Shown: positions 22,318 to 29,723 of the stretch, piece by piece | How the letters are laid out: each line of letters starts with the position of its first letter | Position numbering within the stretch: position 1 is the stretch's first letter | Source: Pseudonocardia asaccharolytica DSM 44247 = NBRC 16224 | GTDB lineage: Bacteria; Actinomycetota; Actinomycetes; Mycobacteriales; Pseudonocardiaceae | Reading direction: 5' to 3' | Assembly (NCBI RefSeq): GCF_000423625.1 | Contig: NZ_AUII01000036.1 | Span: 1-34,234, forward strand | Length of the DNA stretch: 34,234 nt | Translations under genes and position numbers: made by a program | Notes under the pieces: model-generated | Database searches by the model: none | What the model saw: only the letters and a program-made list of their open reading frames with translations | What the model was told of the DNA's origin: nothing

Positions 22318-24150
22318 TCAGCGCCTGTTCGCGCGGTTCAGGGCCTCGTCGAGGGTGATCGCGGCGTCGATCAGCGCGAGGTGGGTGAAGGCCTGCGGGA
22401 AGTTGCCGATCTGCTCCCCGGTCAGAGCGATCTCCTCGGAGAACAGCCCGACGTGGTTGGCGTAGGTCAACATCTTCTCGAAGACCAGCCGGGCGTCCTC
22501 GAACCGGCCCGCCCCGGCCAGCGCGTCCACATACATGAAGGTGCAGAGGGAGAAGGTGCCCTCCGAACCCTGCAACCCGTCCGGCGACGCGGCCGGGTCG
22601 TAGCGGTAGACGAGGCTGTCGGTGACCAGCTCGCCGTCCATCGCCGCCAGCGTGGAGGTCCACAGCGGGTCGTACGGGCTGACGAACCCGACCCGCGACA
22701 TCCGCAGCAGCGAGGAGTCCAGCACCTCGCCGCCGTAGTGCTGCACGAACGCCCGCCGCCGCGGGTTCCAGCCCTTCTCCATGATCTGGTCGTAGATCGC
22801 GTCCCGGGCCTCGGTCCAGCGGCCCACGGCCGCGGGGCGGCCGTGCGAGGCCGCCAGCCGGATGCCGCGGTCGAAGGCCACCCAGCTCATCAGCCGGCCG
22901 TAGGTGAAGTCCTTGCGCCCACCGCGGGTCTCCCAGATGCCCTCCTCCGGCTGGTCCCAGTGCTCGGTGAGCCAGTCCAGCAGTTCGCTGACCGCCTTCC
23001 AGCCGCGGTGGCCGACCGGCAGCCCGCGCCGGTCGGCGAAGAACAGGCTGTCCATCGCCTCGCCGTAGATGTCGAGCTGCAGCTGGTCGGCGGCGCCGTT
23101 GCCGATCCGGACGGGCCGCGAGCCGCGGTAGCCCGACCAGTGCTCCAGCGACTCCTCCTTCAGATCGGAGGATCCGTCGACCCGGTACATGATGTTCAGC
23201 GGGCCGCCCTCGCCGCCGACGCGTTCGGCCACCCGGTCCCGCATCCAGCCGGCGAACTGCGCGGCCTCCTCGGTGAAGCCGAGCCGGAGCAGGGTGTAGA
23301 CGGAGAACGACGCGTCGCGCACCCACGTGTAGCGATAGTCCCAGTTGCGCTCGCCGCCGACCTGCTCGGGCAGGCCCGCCGTGGGCGCGGCCACCAACCC
23401 GCCGCTCGGCGCGTAGGTCATCAGTTTGAGCGTGATCGCCGAGCGCTGCAGCGTCTCGCGCCACCGTCCGGTGTAGGTGGAGCGGGCCAGCCACGAGCGC
23501 CAGAACGCGACGGTGTCGTCGAACAGCCGCTGGAACTCGGCCACCCGGATCTCCCGCGGGGGTCCGTCGGCGGCCGACTCCAGCACCACGCCGCGGACGT
23601 CCCCGGCGGTCAGGTCGATTGACACCCGCAGGTCGCCCTCGTCGACACGAACGTGGGCCAGCCGGGCGTCGTCGGGCTCGCGCACCGGATGCAGGGTCAG
23701 CGTCACCGCGTCCGTCGAGAACACGGCGCCGTGCTCGGTCAGATGAGTCTGGTGCGCCCGGCGGCCATAGTCGAACCGCGGCGCCACGTCGATCTCGAAG
23801 CTCATCTGGCCGCGGACGCAGCGCAGCATCCGGACCAGCCGGTGGTTGTCGGTGGCCTCCCGCCCCGCGGGCGGCATGAAGTCGACCACCTCCCCCGCAC
23901 CGGTCTCGGTCAGGAACCGGGTGATGAGGATGGCGGTGTCCGGGTGGTACATCTGCTTGGACTCGTACGCCCCGTGCGCGGGCCGGACCCGGAAGTGCCC
24001 GCCGCGCGCGTCGTCGAGCAGCGCGCCGAACACGCTCGGCGAGTCGAAGCGCGGACAACAGAACCAGTCGACCGAGCCGTCCGTGCTGACCAGCGCGGCC
24101 GTCTGCAGGTCCCCGATCAACCCGTGGTCGGCGATTGCGGCCTCGGTCAT
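22318..24150 (-). CDS. Glycoside hydrolase family 15 protein (trehalase/glucoamylase type), 610 aa
   Basis: Cuts terminal alpha-glucosyl bonds; actinobacterial members include both trehalases and glucan glucohydrolases, and I cannot separate them here. The N-terminal beta-sandwich starts IADHGLIGDLQTAALVSTDG and VDWFCCPRFDSPSVFG. The alpha6/alpha6 barrel has GLPEQVGGERNWDYRYTWVRD, GGRKDFTYGRLMSWVAFDRG, and the C-terminal catalytic-base region LFSEEIALTGEQIGNFPQAF with THLALI. The length is normal. ATG 24150 follows GAGGAGG. The cytochrome bd relic is immediately downstream, and the G6PDH-like gene diverges upstream. A motif copy is centred 101 bp upstream. Confidence 0.9.
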   Translation of the reverse strand: MTEAAIADHGLIGDLQTAALVSTDGSVDWFCCPRFDSPSVFGALLDDARGGHFRVRPAHGAYESKQMYHPDTAILITRFLTETGAGEVVDFMPPAGREATDNHRLVRMLRCVRGQMSFEIDVAPRFDYGRRAHQTHLTEHGAVFSTDAVTLTLHPVREPDDARLAHVRVDEGDLRVSIDLTAGDVRGVVLESAADGPPREIRVAEFQRLFDDTVAFWRSWLARSTYTGRWRETLQRSAITLKLMTYAPSGGLVAAPTAGLPEQVGGERNWDYRYTWVRDASFSVYTLLRLGFTEEAAQFAGWMRDRVAERVGGEGGPLNIMYRVDGSSDLKEESLEHWSGYRGSRPVRIGNGAADQLQLDIYGEAMDSLFFADRRGLPVGHRGWKAVSELLDWLTEHWDQPEEGIWETRGGRKDFTYGRLMSWVAFDRGIRLAASHGRPAAVGRWTEARDAIYDQIMEKGWNPRRRAFVQHYGGEVLDSSLLRMSRVGFVSPYDPLWTSTLAAMDGELVTDSLVYRYDPAASPDGLQGSEGTFSLCTFMYVDALAGAGRFEDARLVFEKMLTYANHVGLFSEEIALTGEQIGNFPQAFTHLALIDAAITLDEALNRANRR

Positions 24151-24242
24151 GGCTACCTCCTCGGGTGAGCGCGGGATGTCGACGGGGCAGACGTGTCGCC
24201 GCGCGAGGGCCGATACCCTCCCCGGCCGGACCACCGACGACA

Positions 24243-24259
24243 TCACCCGCCGCGGACGA
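24243..24259. promoter_or_regulatory. Copy of the 17-bp TCRYCC-N5-GGRYGA motif
   Basis: TCACCC-GCCGC-GGACGA, centred 101 bp upstream of GH15. A GGGTAT hexamer follows about 20 nt further on the minus strand and may be its -10 region. Confidence 0.65.
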
Positions 24260-24358
24260 GTGGCGCCCCGCCGGCCATCGGCACCCGCTCGTTCCTTCCC
24301 CACCGCGCCCCTGAGCGGTTCCCGCCGCGCCCGTCGGCGACCACGTCTCCCGGCCCGG

Positions 24359-24375
24359 TCATCCCGTCGAGGTGA
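24359..24375. promoter_or_regulatory. Copy of the 17-bp TCRYCC-N5-GGRYGA motif
   Basis: TCATCC-CGTCG-AGGTGA, centred 76 bp upstream of the G6PDH-like ATG. A GGGTTA element, resembling a stress-sigma -10, lies about 30 nt downstream. The 292-bp gap 24151-24442 holds two sites, one for each divergent gene, and no gene. Confidence 0.65.
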
Positions 24376-24442
24376 GGTGCGACCACCGCCGAGGGAAGCA
24401 CCGTGGGTTATCCAACGGCCTGGAGCAGCAGGAGCGGGAACC

Positions 24443-25819
24443 ATGGCAGCGGACCGAGTGGACGCGCTGGTGATCTTCGGTGCGACCGGTGACCTGGCGA
24501 AGCTGGAGACCTTCCCCGCGCTGGTCGGGCTGGTGGAACGGGGCGTCCTGGATGTCCCCGTGATCGGGGTGGCGAACAGCGGATGGGGGGTCGACCGGTT
24601 CCGCGAGTACGCCGCGGCGTCGTTGCGTCACAACGACATCGACCCCGGATCGGCGCCCGCTCAGAAGCTGCTCGGCCTGCTGCGCTACGTCGACGGCGAC
24701 CTCGACGACGACGCCACCTACGCCGCCATGTCGACGGCGATGGGCGATGGCCCGCGCGCGCTGTTCTACCTGGAGGTACCCCCGTTCCTGTTCGGCCGCA
24801 TCGCCCAGGGCATCTCGGCCGCCGAGCGGGCCGCGGAGGCCCGGGTGATGGTGGAGAAGCCCTTCGGGTCCGACCGGGACAGCGCGCGGGCGCTGGACGA
24901 CACGATGCACCGGTTCTTCCCGGAGGATGCCATCTACCGGGTCGACCACTGGCTGGGCCTGGACCCGCTCAACGACGTCATCGTCGCCCGGTTCGCCAAC
25001 TCGATATTCGAGCCGCTGCTGAACCGCGACCACGTCGCGAGCATCCAGATCACCATGGCCGAGGCGTTCGACGTCGCTGACCGAGGCCGGTTCTATGACC
25101 GCACCGGCGCGATCCGCGACGTCGTGCAGAACCACATGCTGCAGGTCCTGGCCAGCGTGATCGCCGATCCGCCGGACCGATCGGGCCCCGACTCGTGGTT
25201 GGATGCGAAGTCGCGGGTGATCTCCGCGCTGCGCCCGCTGACCGCCGACGACGTGGTCCGGGGCCAGTACGAGGGCTACCGGGACGTGGCGGGCGTCGAT
25301 CCGCTGTCGACCGTGGAGACCTACGTCGCGGTCCGGCTCGCCGTCGACTCGTGGCGGTGGGCCGGGGTACCGATCCTCATCCGGGCCGGCAAGACCATGC
25401 CAGTGACCGCCACCGAGGTCAGCATCCGGTTCCGCCCCGTGCCCTTCGACGTGTTCGGCGTCGGCCCCATCCGGATCGCCAACGTCCTGCGGTTCCGGAT
25501 CTGGCCCGACGCCGAGATCGGCCTCACCCTCGCTGGGAAGAAGCCCGGCGCGGGGCGCGAACCGCAGCTGCAGGAGCTGGTGTTCGCCCAGCACACGGGT
25601 TCGGACATGCGCCCCTACGATCGGCTCATCGGCGCGGCGCTGAACGGGCAGCGGTTGCTGTTCGCCCGGCAGGACACCGTGGAGGCCGCGTGGCGGGTCG
25701 TCGACCCGGTGCTCGGCGACGCCGTCCCGGTGCACCGCTACCCCCGGGGGAGCTGGGGCCCGAAGGAAGCCGACTCCCTGCTGCCCGACGGCGACAGCTG
25801 GCACGACCCCGCCGGCTGA
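24443..25819 (+). CDS. Glucose-6-phosphate dehydrogenase family protein (divergent), 458 aa
   Basis: Probably oxidises glucose 6-phosphate or a related hexose phosphate with NAD(P). The Rossmann start is VIFGATGDLAKLETFPALVG, and EKPFGSDRDSA is intact. The substrate loop reads YRVDHWLGLDPLNDV instead of the usual RIDHYLGKE, so the Lys after LG is replaced by Leu and Tyr by Trp. The catalytic-His block DRTGAIRDVVQNHMLQVL is present, as are VRLAVDSWRWAGVPILIRAGK and RFRIWPDAEIGL. ATG 24443 has GGAG 8 nt upstream. It diverges from GH15, so glucose released there could feed this step after phosphorylation. Confidence 0.87.
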   Translation: MAADRVDALVIFGATGDLAKLETFPALVGLVERGVLDVPVIGVANSGWGVDRFREYAAASLRHNDIDPGSAPAQKLLGLLRYVDGDLDDDATYAAMSTAMGDGPRALFYLEVPPFLFGRIAQGISAAERAAEARVMVEKPFGSDRDSARALDDTMHRFFPEDAIYRVDHWLGLDPLNDVIVARFANSIFEPLLNRDHVASIQITMAEAFDVADRGRFYDRTGAIRDVVQNHMLQVLASVIADPPDRSGPDSWLDAKSRVISALRPLTADDVVRGQYEGYRDVAGVDPLSTVETYVAVRLAVDSWRWAGVPILIRAGKTMPVTATEVSIRFRPVPFDVFGVGPIRIANVLRFRIWPDAEIGLTLAGKKPGAGREPQLQELVFAQHTGSDMRPYDRLIGAALNGQRLLFARQDTVEAAWRVVDPVLGDAVPVHRYPRGSWGPKEADSLLPDGDSWHDPAG

Positions 25820-25860
25820 CCCCCCGGAGGTCACGCCGTGAGCCACACCCGGGACCGGCG

Positions 25861-25893
25861 GATGCTGCGGGACGCCCCGCGGCCCGCAGCATC
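25861..25893. terminator. Hairpin downstream of the G6PDH-like gene
   Basis: A perfect 11-bp inverted repeat (GATGCTGCGGG / CCCGCAGCATC) with an 11-nt loop, 42 bp after the stop codon. It lacks a U-tract, as is common for actinobacterial terminators. A short GTG frame with a GGAGG site begins at 25838 but matches nothing I know. Confidence 0.6.
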
Positions 25894-25948
25894 GTCGTCC
25901 TCGCGGCGGCCATCGGCGTACCGGGGCTCGCTCCGCCGGACCCTCCCG

Positions 25949-26224
25949 CTATCGCGCGGCGTGCCTCGTTTCCTCGGTGTCGCGCCACGCACCGGCCCCG
26001 GCGCCGGCCGCCGCCTTGGCCTGCTCCCACTTCAGTTTCGCGAGCTGGCTGGGTGGCAGGTCCGCTCGGTGATACCAGCGCCGGCTGGCGGCGATCACCG
26101 CGGCGCCGCCGAGCGCGATACCGGCCAACCCGAGCACGCCTCCGACGGCGAGCATCAGCGCCGCCCCGAGCAGCAGTCCGGGGTTGAGGTCCTGCAGGGA
26201 TGGGTCGGTCCGTCGATCCGTCAT
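25949..26224 (-). CDS. Small membrane protein, 91 aa
   Basis: A small actinobacterial protein without assigned function. A polar N-tail (MTDRRTDPSLQDLNPG) precedes one long or two tightly packed hydrophobic helices (LLLGAALMLAVGGVLGLAGI, ALGGAAVIAASRRW). A basic amphipathic C-terminal segment (LPPSQLAKLKWEQAKAAAGA) follows. ATG 26224 has GGAG 7 nt upstream. A 17-bp motif copy is centred 95 bp upstream. It converges with the G6PDH-like gene across a hairpin. Confidence 0.8.
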   Translation of the reverse strand: MTDRRTDPSLQDLNPGLLLGAALMLAVGGVLGLAGIALGGAAVIAASRRWYHRADLPPSQLAKLKWEQAKAAAGAGAGAWRDTEETRHAAR

Positions 26225-26310
26225 CTCACGCTCCACTGGCTCGTCCCGATCACAACTCGAGGCGGCTGGCGCACCCCTGCGGAGCGTCGCAGCGAGCCGA
26301 GGGCCCCGCA

Positions 26311-26327
26311 TCACCCGGCGGGGATGA
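26311..26327. promoter_or_regulatory. Copy of the 17-bp TCRYCC-N5-GGRYGA motif
   Basis: TCACCC-GGCGG-GGATGA between the ClC stop and the 91-aa membrane protein, centred 95 bp upstream of the latter. Confidence 0.68.
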
Positions 26328-26354
26328 GCAGACCCCACCGCGGACATCGGGCCC

Positions 26355-27788
26355 TCACCCGCCGTGTGGCTCCTCGGCCGGAGCGGCCGGTCGCGGTGCC
26401 GACCGGTCGGCCGGAGCGGCGACCGCCGCAGGCCCGGCCGAGGTGGGTTGCGTCGTCGGGCCGGGTGCCAACCGCGCGGTCACCACGTGCGCGACCACAA
26501 CGGCCACGATGACGAGCGGCATCACGGCGAGACCGTCGGAGAACAGCAACAGCGTGGCCAGCAGGACGGAGGTCATCGGCAACCTCAGCATGACCACGCA
26601 CATCGCGCCGATGCCCATGGCGACACCGGGGACGAGCGGCAGCCCGGGGAGATGGGACAGCGCGATCCCGCCTGCCGCGCCGATGAACATGGCCGGGAAG
26701 ACCGGGCCGCCCCGGAAGCCGCTCAGCGACACGCTGTAGGCCAAACCCTTGCAGGCCACCAGCAGCAGCAGGGCGGCCACCGAGTAGCCGGCGCTGTTCT
26801 GCAGCAACGGACCCATCTCCTCCTGCCCGGAGAACAGGACCTCCGACGAGCTCCTCCCGGTGCCGAGGCCGTAGGCGATCGCGAGTCCGGCGATGGCGAG
26901 CCCGGCCACGGGGGTGAGCAGCAGCGTCCGGCGTTCGACCCGGGCACGCAGGACGAGGGCGAGCCACCGGATGGCCGAACCGGCCACGGCGGAGAGCACC
27001 CCGACGACGACGGCCCAGGCGAACTGCGCAATATCGGGATGGCTGAACGGGGGTAGCCCGGGCAGCACCAGCGAGACCGTCCCCAGGCCGGTCAGCTCGT
27101 TCAGCCCGATGAAGATCAGCGAGCCGACGCCCGCCGCGAGGAGGCCCGGGACGAGCACCAGTCCCAGCGTGGCGCCCCCGAGACCGGAGGCCTCCATCAG
27201 CAGGAAGGCGCCGAGGATCGGTGACCCGAACAGCGCGCTGATCGCGGCGAAGCTCCCCGCCGCGGCCACCACCGCACCCACCTGGTGCGGCACGTCGCGG
27301 CGAGTGAGGCGGACGGCGCAGACAGCGAGCCCAGCGCCGAGGGCGATGAGCGGTGCCTCGGGTCCGAGCACCACCCCCAGCGCGAGGGTCGCGAGCGCCG
27401 CGACGAGGACCCCCGGCAGCTCCGCGGGTGTGGGCGCGCCGCCCGTGCTGAAGCCGTCGACGGGCGAGTGGCCGCCCCCGCCGGGAAGGTGGCGGATCGC
27501 GGCACCGACCAGCACGCCGGCGAGCACGAGTACCGGCAGCGGCCACCAGACCGGCGCGGCGGGAAGGCCCACCGCCCGTGGCAGGTCCATGAAGACCCAC
27601 CGTTGGAGCGTGCCGACCAGCTGCAGGAAGTAGTACGCGGCCGCCGAGATCGGAACGCCGATGACCGCGGCGAGGAGCAGCAGGCGCAGGTACTCCGGGG
27701 ACCGGAGAAGTGCCGCGGCATCACGCGATGCCGCCGGCCCTTCCGGCGGCCCACCACCTGCCGGAGCCGCCGCCGCGGTCTCAGTCAT
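26355..27788 (-). CDS. ClC-family chloride channel or H+/Cl- antiporter, 477 aa
   Basis: A polytopic anion channel/exchanger. Helix 1 is LRLLLLAAVIGVPISAAAYYFL. Filter-forming blocks are GGGGHSPVDGF (usual position of GSGIP), LGPEAPLIALGAGLAV (the GREGP-like block with the gating Glu) and FRGGPVFPAMFIGAAGG (the GxFxP block). The C-terminus is a Pro/Ala-rich tail with no CBS domains. ATG 27788 follows GAGGAGG. It lies 75 bp downstream of the 68-aa gene on the same strand and may be co-transcribed; a degenerate motif copy (27829-27845) is in that gap. A deleted paralogue is at 18313-18625. Confidence 0.9.
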   Translation of the reverse strand: MTETAAAAPAGGGPPEGPAASRDAAALLRSPEYLRLLLLAAVIGVPISAAAYYFLQLVGTLQRWVFMDLPRAVGLPAAPVWWPLPVLVLAGVLVGAAIRHLPGGGGHSPVDGFSTGGAPTPAELPGVLVAALATLALGVVLGPEAPLIALGAGLAVCAVRLTRRDVPHQVGAVVAAAGSFAAISALFGSPILGAFLLMEASGLGGATLGLVLVPGLLAAGVGSLIFIGLNELTGLGTVSLVLPGLPPFSHPDIAQFAWAVVVGVLSAVAGSAIRWLALVLRARVERRTLLLTPVAGLAIAGLAIAYGLGTGRSSSEVLFSGQEEMGPLLQNSAGYSVAALLLLVACKGLAYSVSLSGFRGGPVFPAMFIGAAGGIALSHLPGLPLVPGVAMGIGAMCVVMLRLPMTSVLLATLLLFSDGLAVMPLVIVAVVVAHVVTARLAPGPTTQPTSAGPAAVAAPADRSAPRPAAPAEEPHGG

Positions 27789-27863
27789 CGACGTCCTCCT
27801 CAGCCTCCTCGGCACTGCCGGCACGGGCTCACCTCCGGCGGGCCACCTTGGGTCGCGCTCCGC

Positions 27864-28070
27864 TCAGCCGGGGACGGGATGCACGGACACCACCGTGATT
27901 CCCAGCGTCTGGAGCTGCACGATGATCCCGTGCAGGTGCGACTCGTCGAGCACGTCACCGTCGATGATCGTCTGTGGCGGTACCTCGGTGATCCGCATAC
28001 CGACGAACGCGGACCGGGCCGCCTCGGACAGCCTGCCGTCCACCCGGAACTCGTATCGCCTCGTCGCCAT
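27864..28070 (-). CDS. Small conserved protein, 68 aa (paralogue of 2233-2439)
   Basis: Same length and gapless alignment with the protein at 2233-2439. Shared positions include RYEFRVDGRLSEAARSAFVG against RYEVRVSGRLSDRARNAFCG, the central EVPPQTI and the terminal VVSVHPVPG. The fold looks like a beta strand, helix, VPPQT turn, helix and terminal strand. Function is unknown. ATG 28070 lacks a strong ribosome site (GAGATGAGA). The 17-bp motif is centred 95 bp upstream, matching the arrangement of the other copy. Confidence 0.82.
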   Translation of the reverse strand: MATRRYEFRVDGRLSEAARSAFVGMRITEVPPQTIIDGDVLDESHLHGIIVQLQTLGITVVSVHPVPG

Positions 28071-28156
28071 CGGGTCTCATCTCTGTCGCACGCCCGTGGA
28101 CCGGCGCCGCCGCATCGGCCCTCCGGACACCGTGCGCGCCGGGACCGGAACGGGCA

Positions 28157-28173
28157 TCGCCCGGCCCGGGTGA
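28157..28173. promoter_or_regulatory. Copy of the 17-bp TCRYCC-N5-GGRYGA motif
   Basis: TCGCCC-GGCCC-GGGTGA, centred 95 bp upstream of the 68-aa gene. It shares the divergent gap (28071-28325) with another copy at 28229. Confidence 0.65.
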
Positions 28174-28228
28174 GCGGCGCCTGCCCGGCCGCCACCGCGC
28201 CGGCCCGCGGGCCCCGGCCTGCGGCGGA

Positions 28229-28245
28229 CCACCCCGCGCGGGTGA
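28229..28245. promoter_or_regulatory. Copy of the 17-bp TCRYCC-N5-GGRYGA motif
   Basis: CCACCC-CGCGC-GGGTGA, one mismatch, centred 89 bp upstream of the K+ channel ATG. Confidence 0.6.
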
Positions 28246-28325
28246 CGACCGCGGCGTTGCCGGGGTGTTCGGTCACCGCATCGGCGCTGCCGATGGTCGG
28301 CAGCGCACGCGGGAGGACCGGCCCC

Positions 28326-28943
28326 ATGGCCCCGACTGAGGACGAGCCGAGCACGGCGGCGGGTGGGCATGGGCGGTCGGCCCGTGGCCGCAGGCGGGTG
28401 GTGACGATGTCGCTGCTGCGGTCCGGCCTGTTCGTCGCGGTGCTGGTGACGCTGTACTACCTGGCTCCGCTGGACCGGCCGCTCGACCTCGGCACCTGGA
28501 TCGGGTTCGTCCTCGGGCTGCTCGTCTTCGGCGCGACGATCGCCTGGCAGGTGCGGGCCATCCTCGGCTCGAACGTGCCCCGGCTGCGCGCGATCCAGGC
28601 CTTCGCCGTCGGCCTGACGCTCCTGCTGCTGCTGTTCGCCTCGACCTACATCGTGATCGCGCACAGCGCGTCGGACAGTTTCAGCGAGCCGCTCAGCCGG
28701 ACCGACGCGCTGTACTTCACGGTCACCGTCTTCGCCACCGTCGGGTTCGGCGACATCGTCCCGCGCACCGAGGTCGCCCGGATCGTCACGATGATTCAGA
28801 TGATCATGGGGCTCGTCGCGCTCGGGTTGGTCGCGAAGGTCCTGCTGGGCGCGGCCCAGGAGGCAGTGCAACGGCGGGGCGCCGGCCCGGCAGCGGAGCC
28901 GGGGTTCACCGGTTCACCGGAAAACCCTGGTTCTGCCCGATAG
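28326..28943 (+). CDS. Potassium channel family protein (four-helix), 205 aa
   Basis: A K+-selective channel subunit. An N-terminal polar tail is followed by helices SGLFVAVLVTLYYLAPL and IGFVLGLLVFGATIAWQV, then the pore pair: AFAVGLTLLLLLFASTYIVI, the filter ATVGFGDIVPRTEVAR, and MIQMIMGLVALGLVAKVLLG. The filter is the TVGFGD variant. There is no RCK domain. ATG 28326 follows GGGAGGACC. The last 38 bp overlap the convergent YccF gene. Tetramer formation is expected from the family. Confidence 0.9.
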   Translation: MAPTEDEPSTAAGGHGRSARGRRRVVTMSLLRSGLFVAVLVTLYYLAPLDRPLDLGTWIGFVLGLLVFGATIAWQVRAILGSNVPRLRAIQAFAVGLTLLLLLFASTYIVIAHSASDSFSEPLSRTDALYFTVTVFATVGFGDIVPRTEVARIVTMIQMIMGLVALGLVAKVLLGAAQEAVQRRGAGPAAEPGFTGSPENPGSAR

Positions 28944-29307
28944 GCACGATGACCCGCCCGAGCGGGACGAGCGAGACCGGGATGAGCTTGATGTTGGCCA
29001 CCGCCAGCGGAATGCCGATGATCGTCACGGCCATCGCGATGGCCGTCGTGAGATGCGCGAGCGCGAGCCACCACCCGGCGAAGATGATCCAGATGACGTT
29101 GCCGATCACCGACGGCGCGCCGGCGTCGGGCCGCTTGACCAGCCTGCGCCCGAAGGGCCACAACGCAAAGTCCGCCATCCGGAACGACGCGATGCCGAAC
29201 GGGATCGTGATGATCAGCAGGCAGCAGATGATCCCCGCGAGCACGTAGCCGAGGGCCATCCAGATCCCGCAGAGCACCAGCCAGATGACGTTGAGAACGG
29301 TGCGCAT
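28906..29307 (-). CDS. YccF domain-containing membrane protein, 133 aa
   Basis: A small membrane protein with two YccF modules. Helices are MRTVLNVIWLVLCGIWMALG, YVLAGIICCLLIITIPFGIA (with the ITIPFGIASFRMADFALWPF block), VIGNVIWIIFAGWWLALAHL and AVTIIGIPLAVANIKL. The IPFG/IPLA repeats show the internal duplication typical of the family. Function is unknown. ATG 29307 has GGAGGG about 9 nt upstream. The motif at 29368 is centred 69 bp upstream. Confidence 0.9.
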   Translation of the reverse strand: MRTVLNVIWLVLCGIWMALGYVLAGIICCLLIITIPFGIASFRMADFALWPFGRRLVKRPDAGAPSVIGNVIWIIFAGWWLALAHLTTAIAMAVTIIGIPLAVANIKLIPVSLVPLGRVIVPIGQNQGFPVNR

Positions 29308-29367
29308 CGCTACGGCCCTCCGCTGTCGGGTTCGGCTCCATCCTCCACCATGACGCGCTGTCTCGGC

Positions 29368-29384
29368 TCACCCCGAGCGGACGA
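29368..29384. promoter_or_regulatory. Copy of the 17-bp TCRYCC-N5-GGRYGA motif
   Basis: TCACCC-CGAGC-GGACGA, centred 69 bp upstream of YccF. It lies only 7 bp beyond the end of the toxin-like gene. Confidence 0.65.
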
Positions 29385-29390
29385 CCAGCG

Positions 29391-29720
29391 TCATCCTGAG
29401 GTCTTCGGCCAGTGCAGGCCGACATACGGCTGGGAGTTCGCGCTCGCCCACCCGTCGAGCAGATCGGCCAGATGGGGGCCCATACCCTGCGCCGGAAGGC
29501 GGGACTTCAGCACGCAGACGACCACCAGGTCGCGTTCGGCCGCGAAGTCCTTGACGTTCTCGGTGACGAGCACCCGCCCCTCTCGTGCGGCCACCGCGGC
29601 GACATCCTGATCCGGACACGCCTCCACCCCACGATCCCGCACGTGGACCGCGTCGTGGCCGAGTTCACCGAGCCGGACACAGGCCACCGGCGGGAACATC
29701 TCGTCGATCAGGAACCGCAT
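29391..29720 (-). CDS. DUF5615 (PIN-like) putative toxin, 109 aa
   Basis: Resembles small PIN-fold ribonucleases. The start MRFLIDEMFPP supplies the first acidic pair, LGELGHDAVHVRDRGV and DQDVAAVAAREGRVLVT follow. The usual TxD acidic motif reads VTENVKDF, so Asp is replaced by Glu-Asn with an Asp three residues on. The C-terminus is about the normal length. ATG 29720 is 3 nt after the stop of the upstream partner gene (TGA-GGG-ATG), as in toxin-antitoxin operons. RNase activity is inferred from family only. Confidence 0.83.
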   Translation of the reverse strand: MRFLIDEMFPPVACVRLGELGHDAVHVRDRGVEACPDQDVAAVAAREGRVLVTENVKDFAAERDLVVVCVLKSRLPAQGMGPHLADLLDGWASANSQPYVGLHWPKTSG

Positions 29721-29723
29721 CCC

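Noticed and set aside
24152..24168. Apparent motif copy GCTACC-TCCTC-GGGTGA next to the GH15 start
   Set aside because: The left half does not match and the sequence is the GH15 ribosome site; the real copy is at 24243.
25838..25948. GTG frame with a GGAGG site after the G6PDH-like gene, considered as a 6-phosphogluconate dehydrogenase remnant
   Set aside because: No motif of that family is visible in any frame; the hairpin there fits a terminator better.
27829..27845. TCACCT-CCGGC-GGGCCA upstream of ClC
   Set aside because: The right half has two mismatches; too weak to count, although position and spacer fit.
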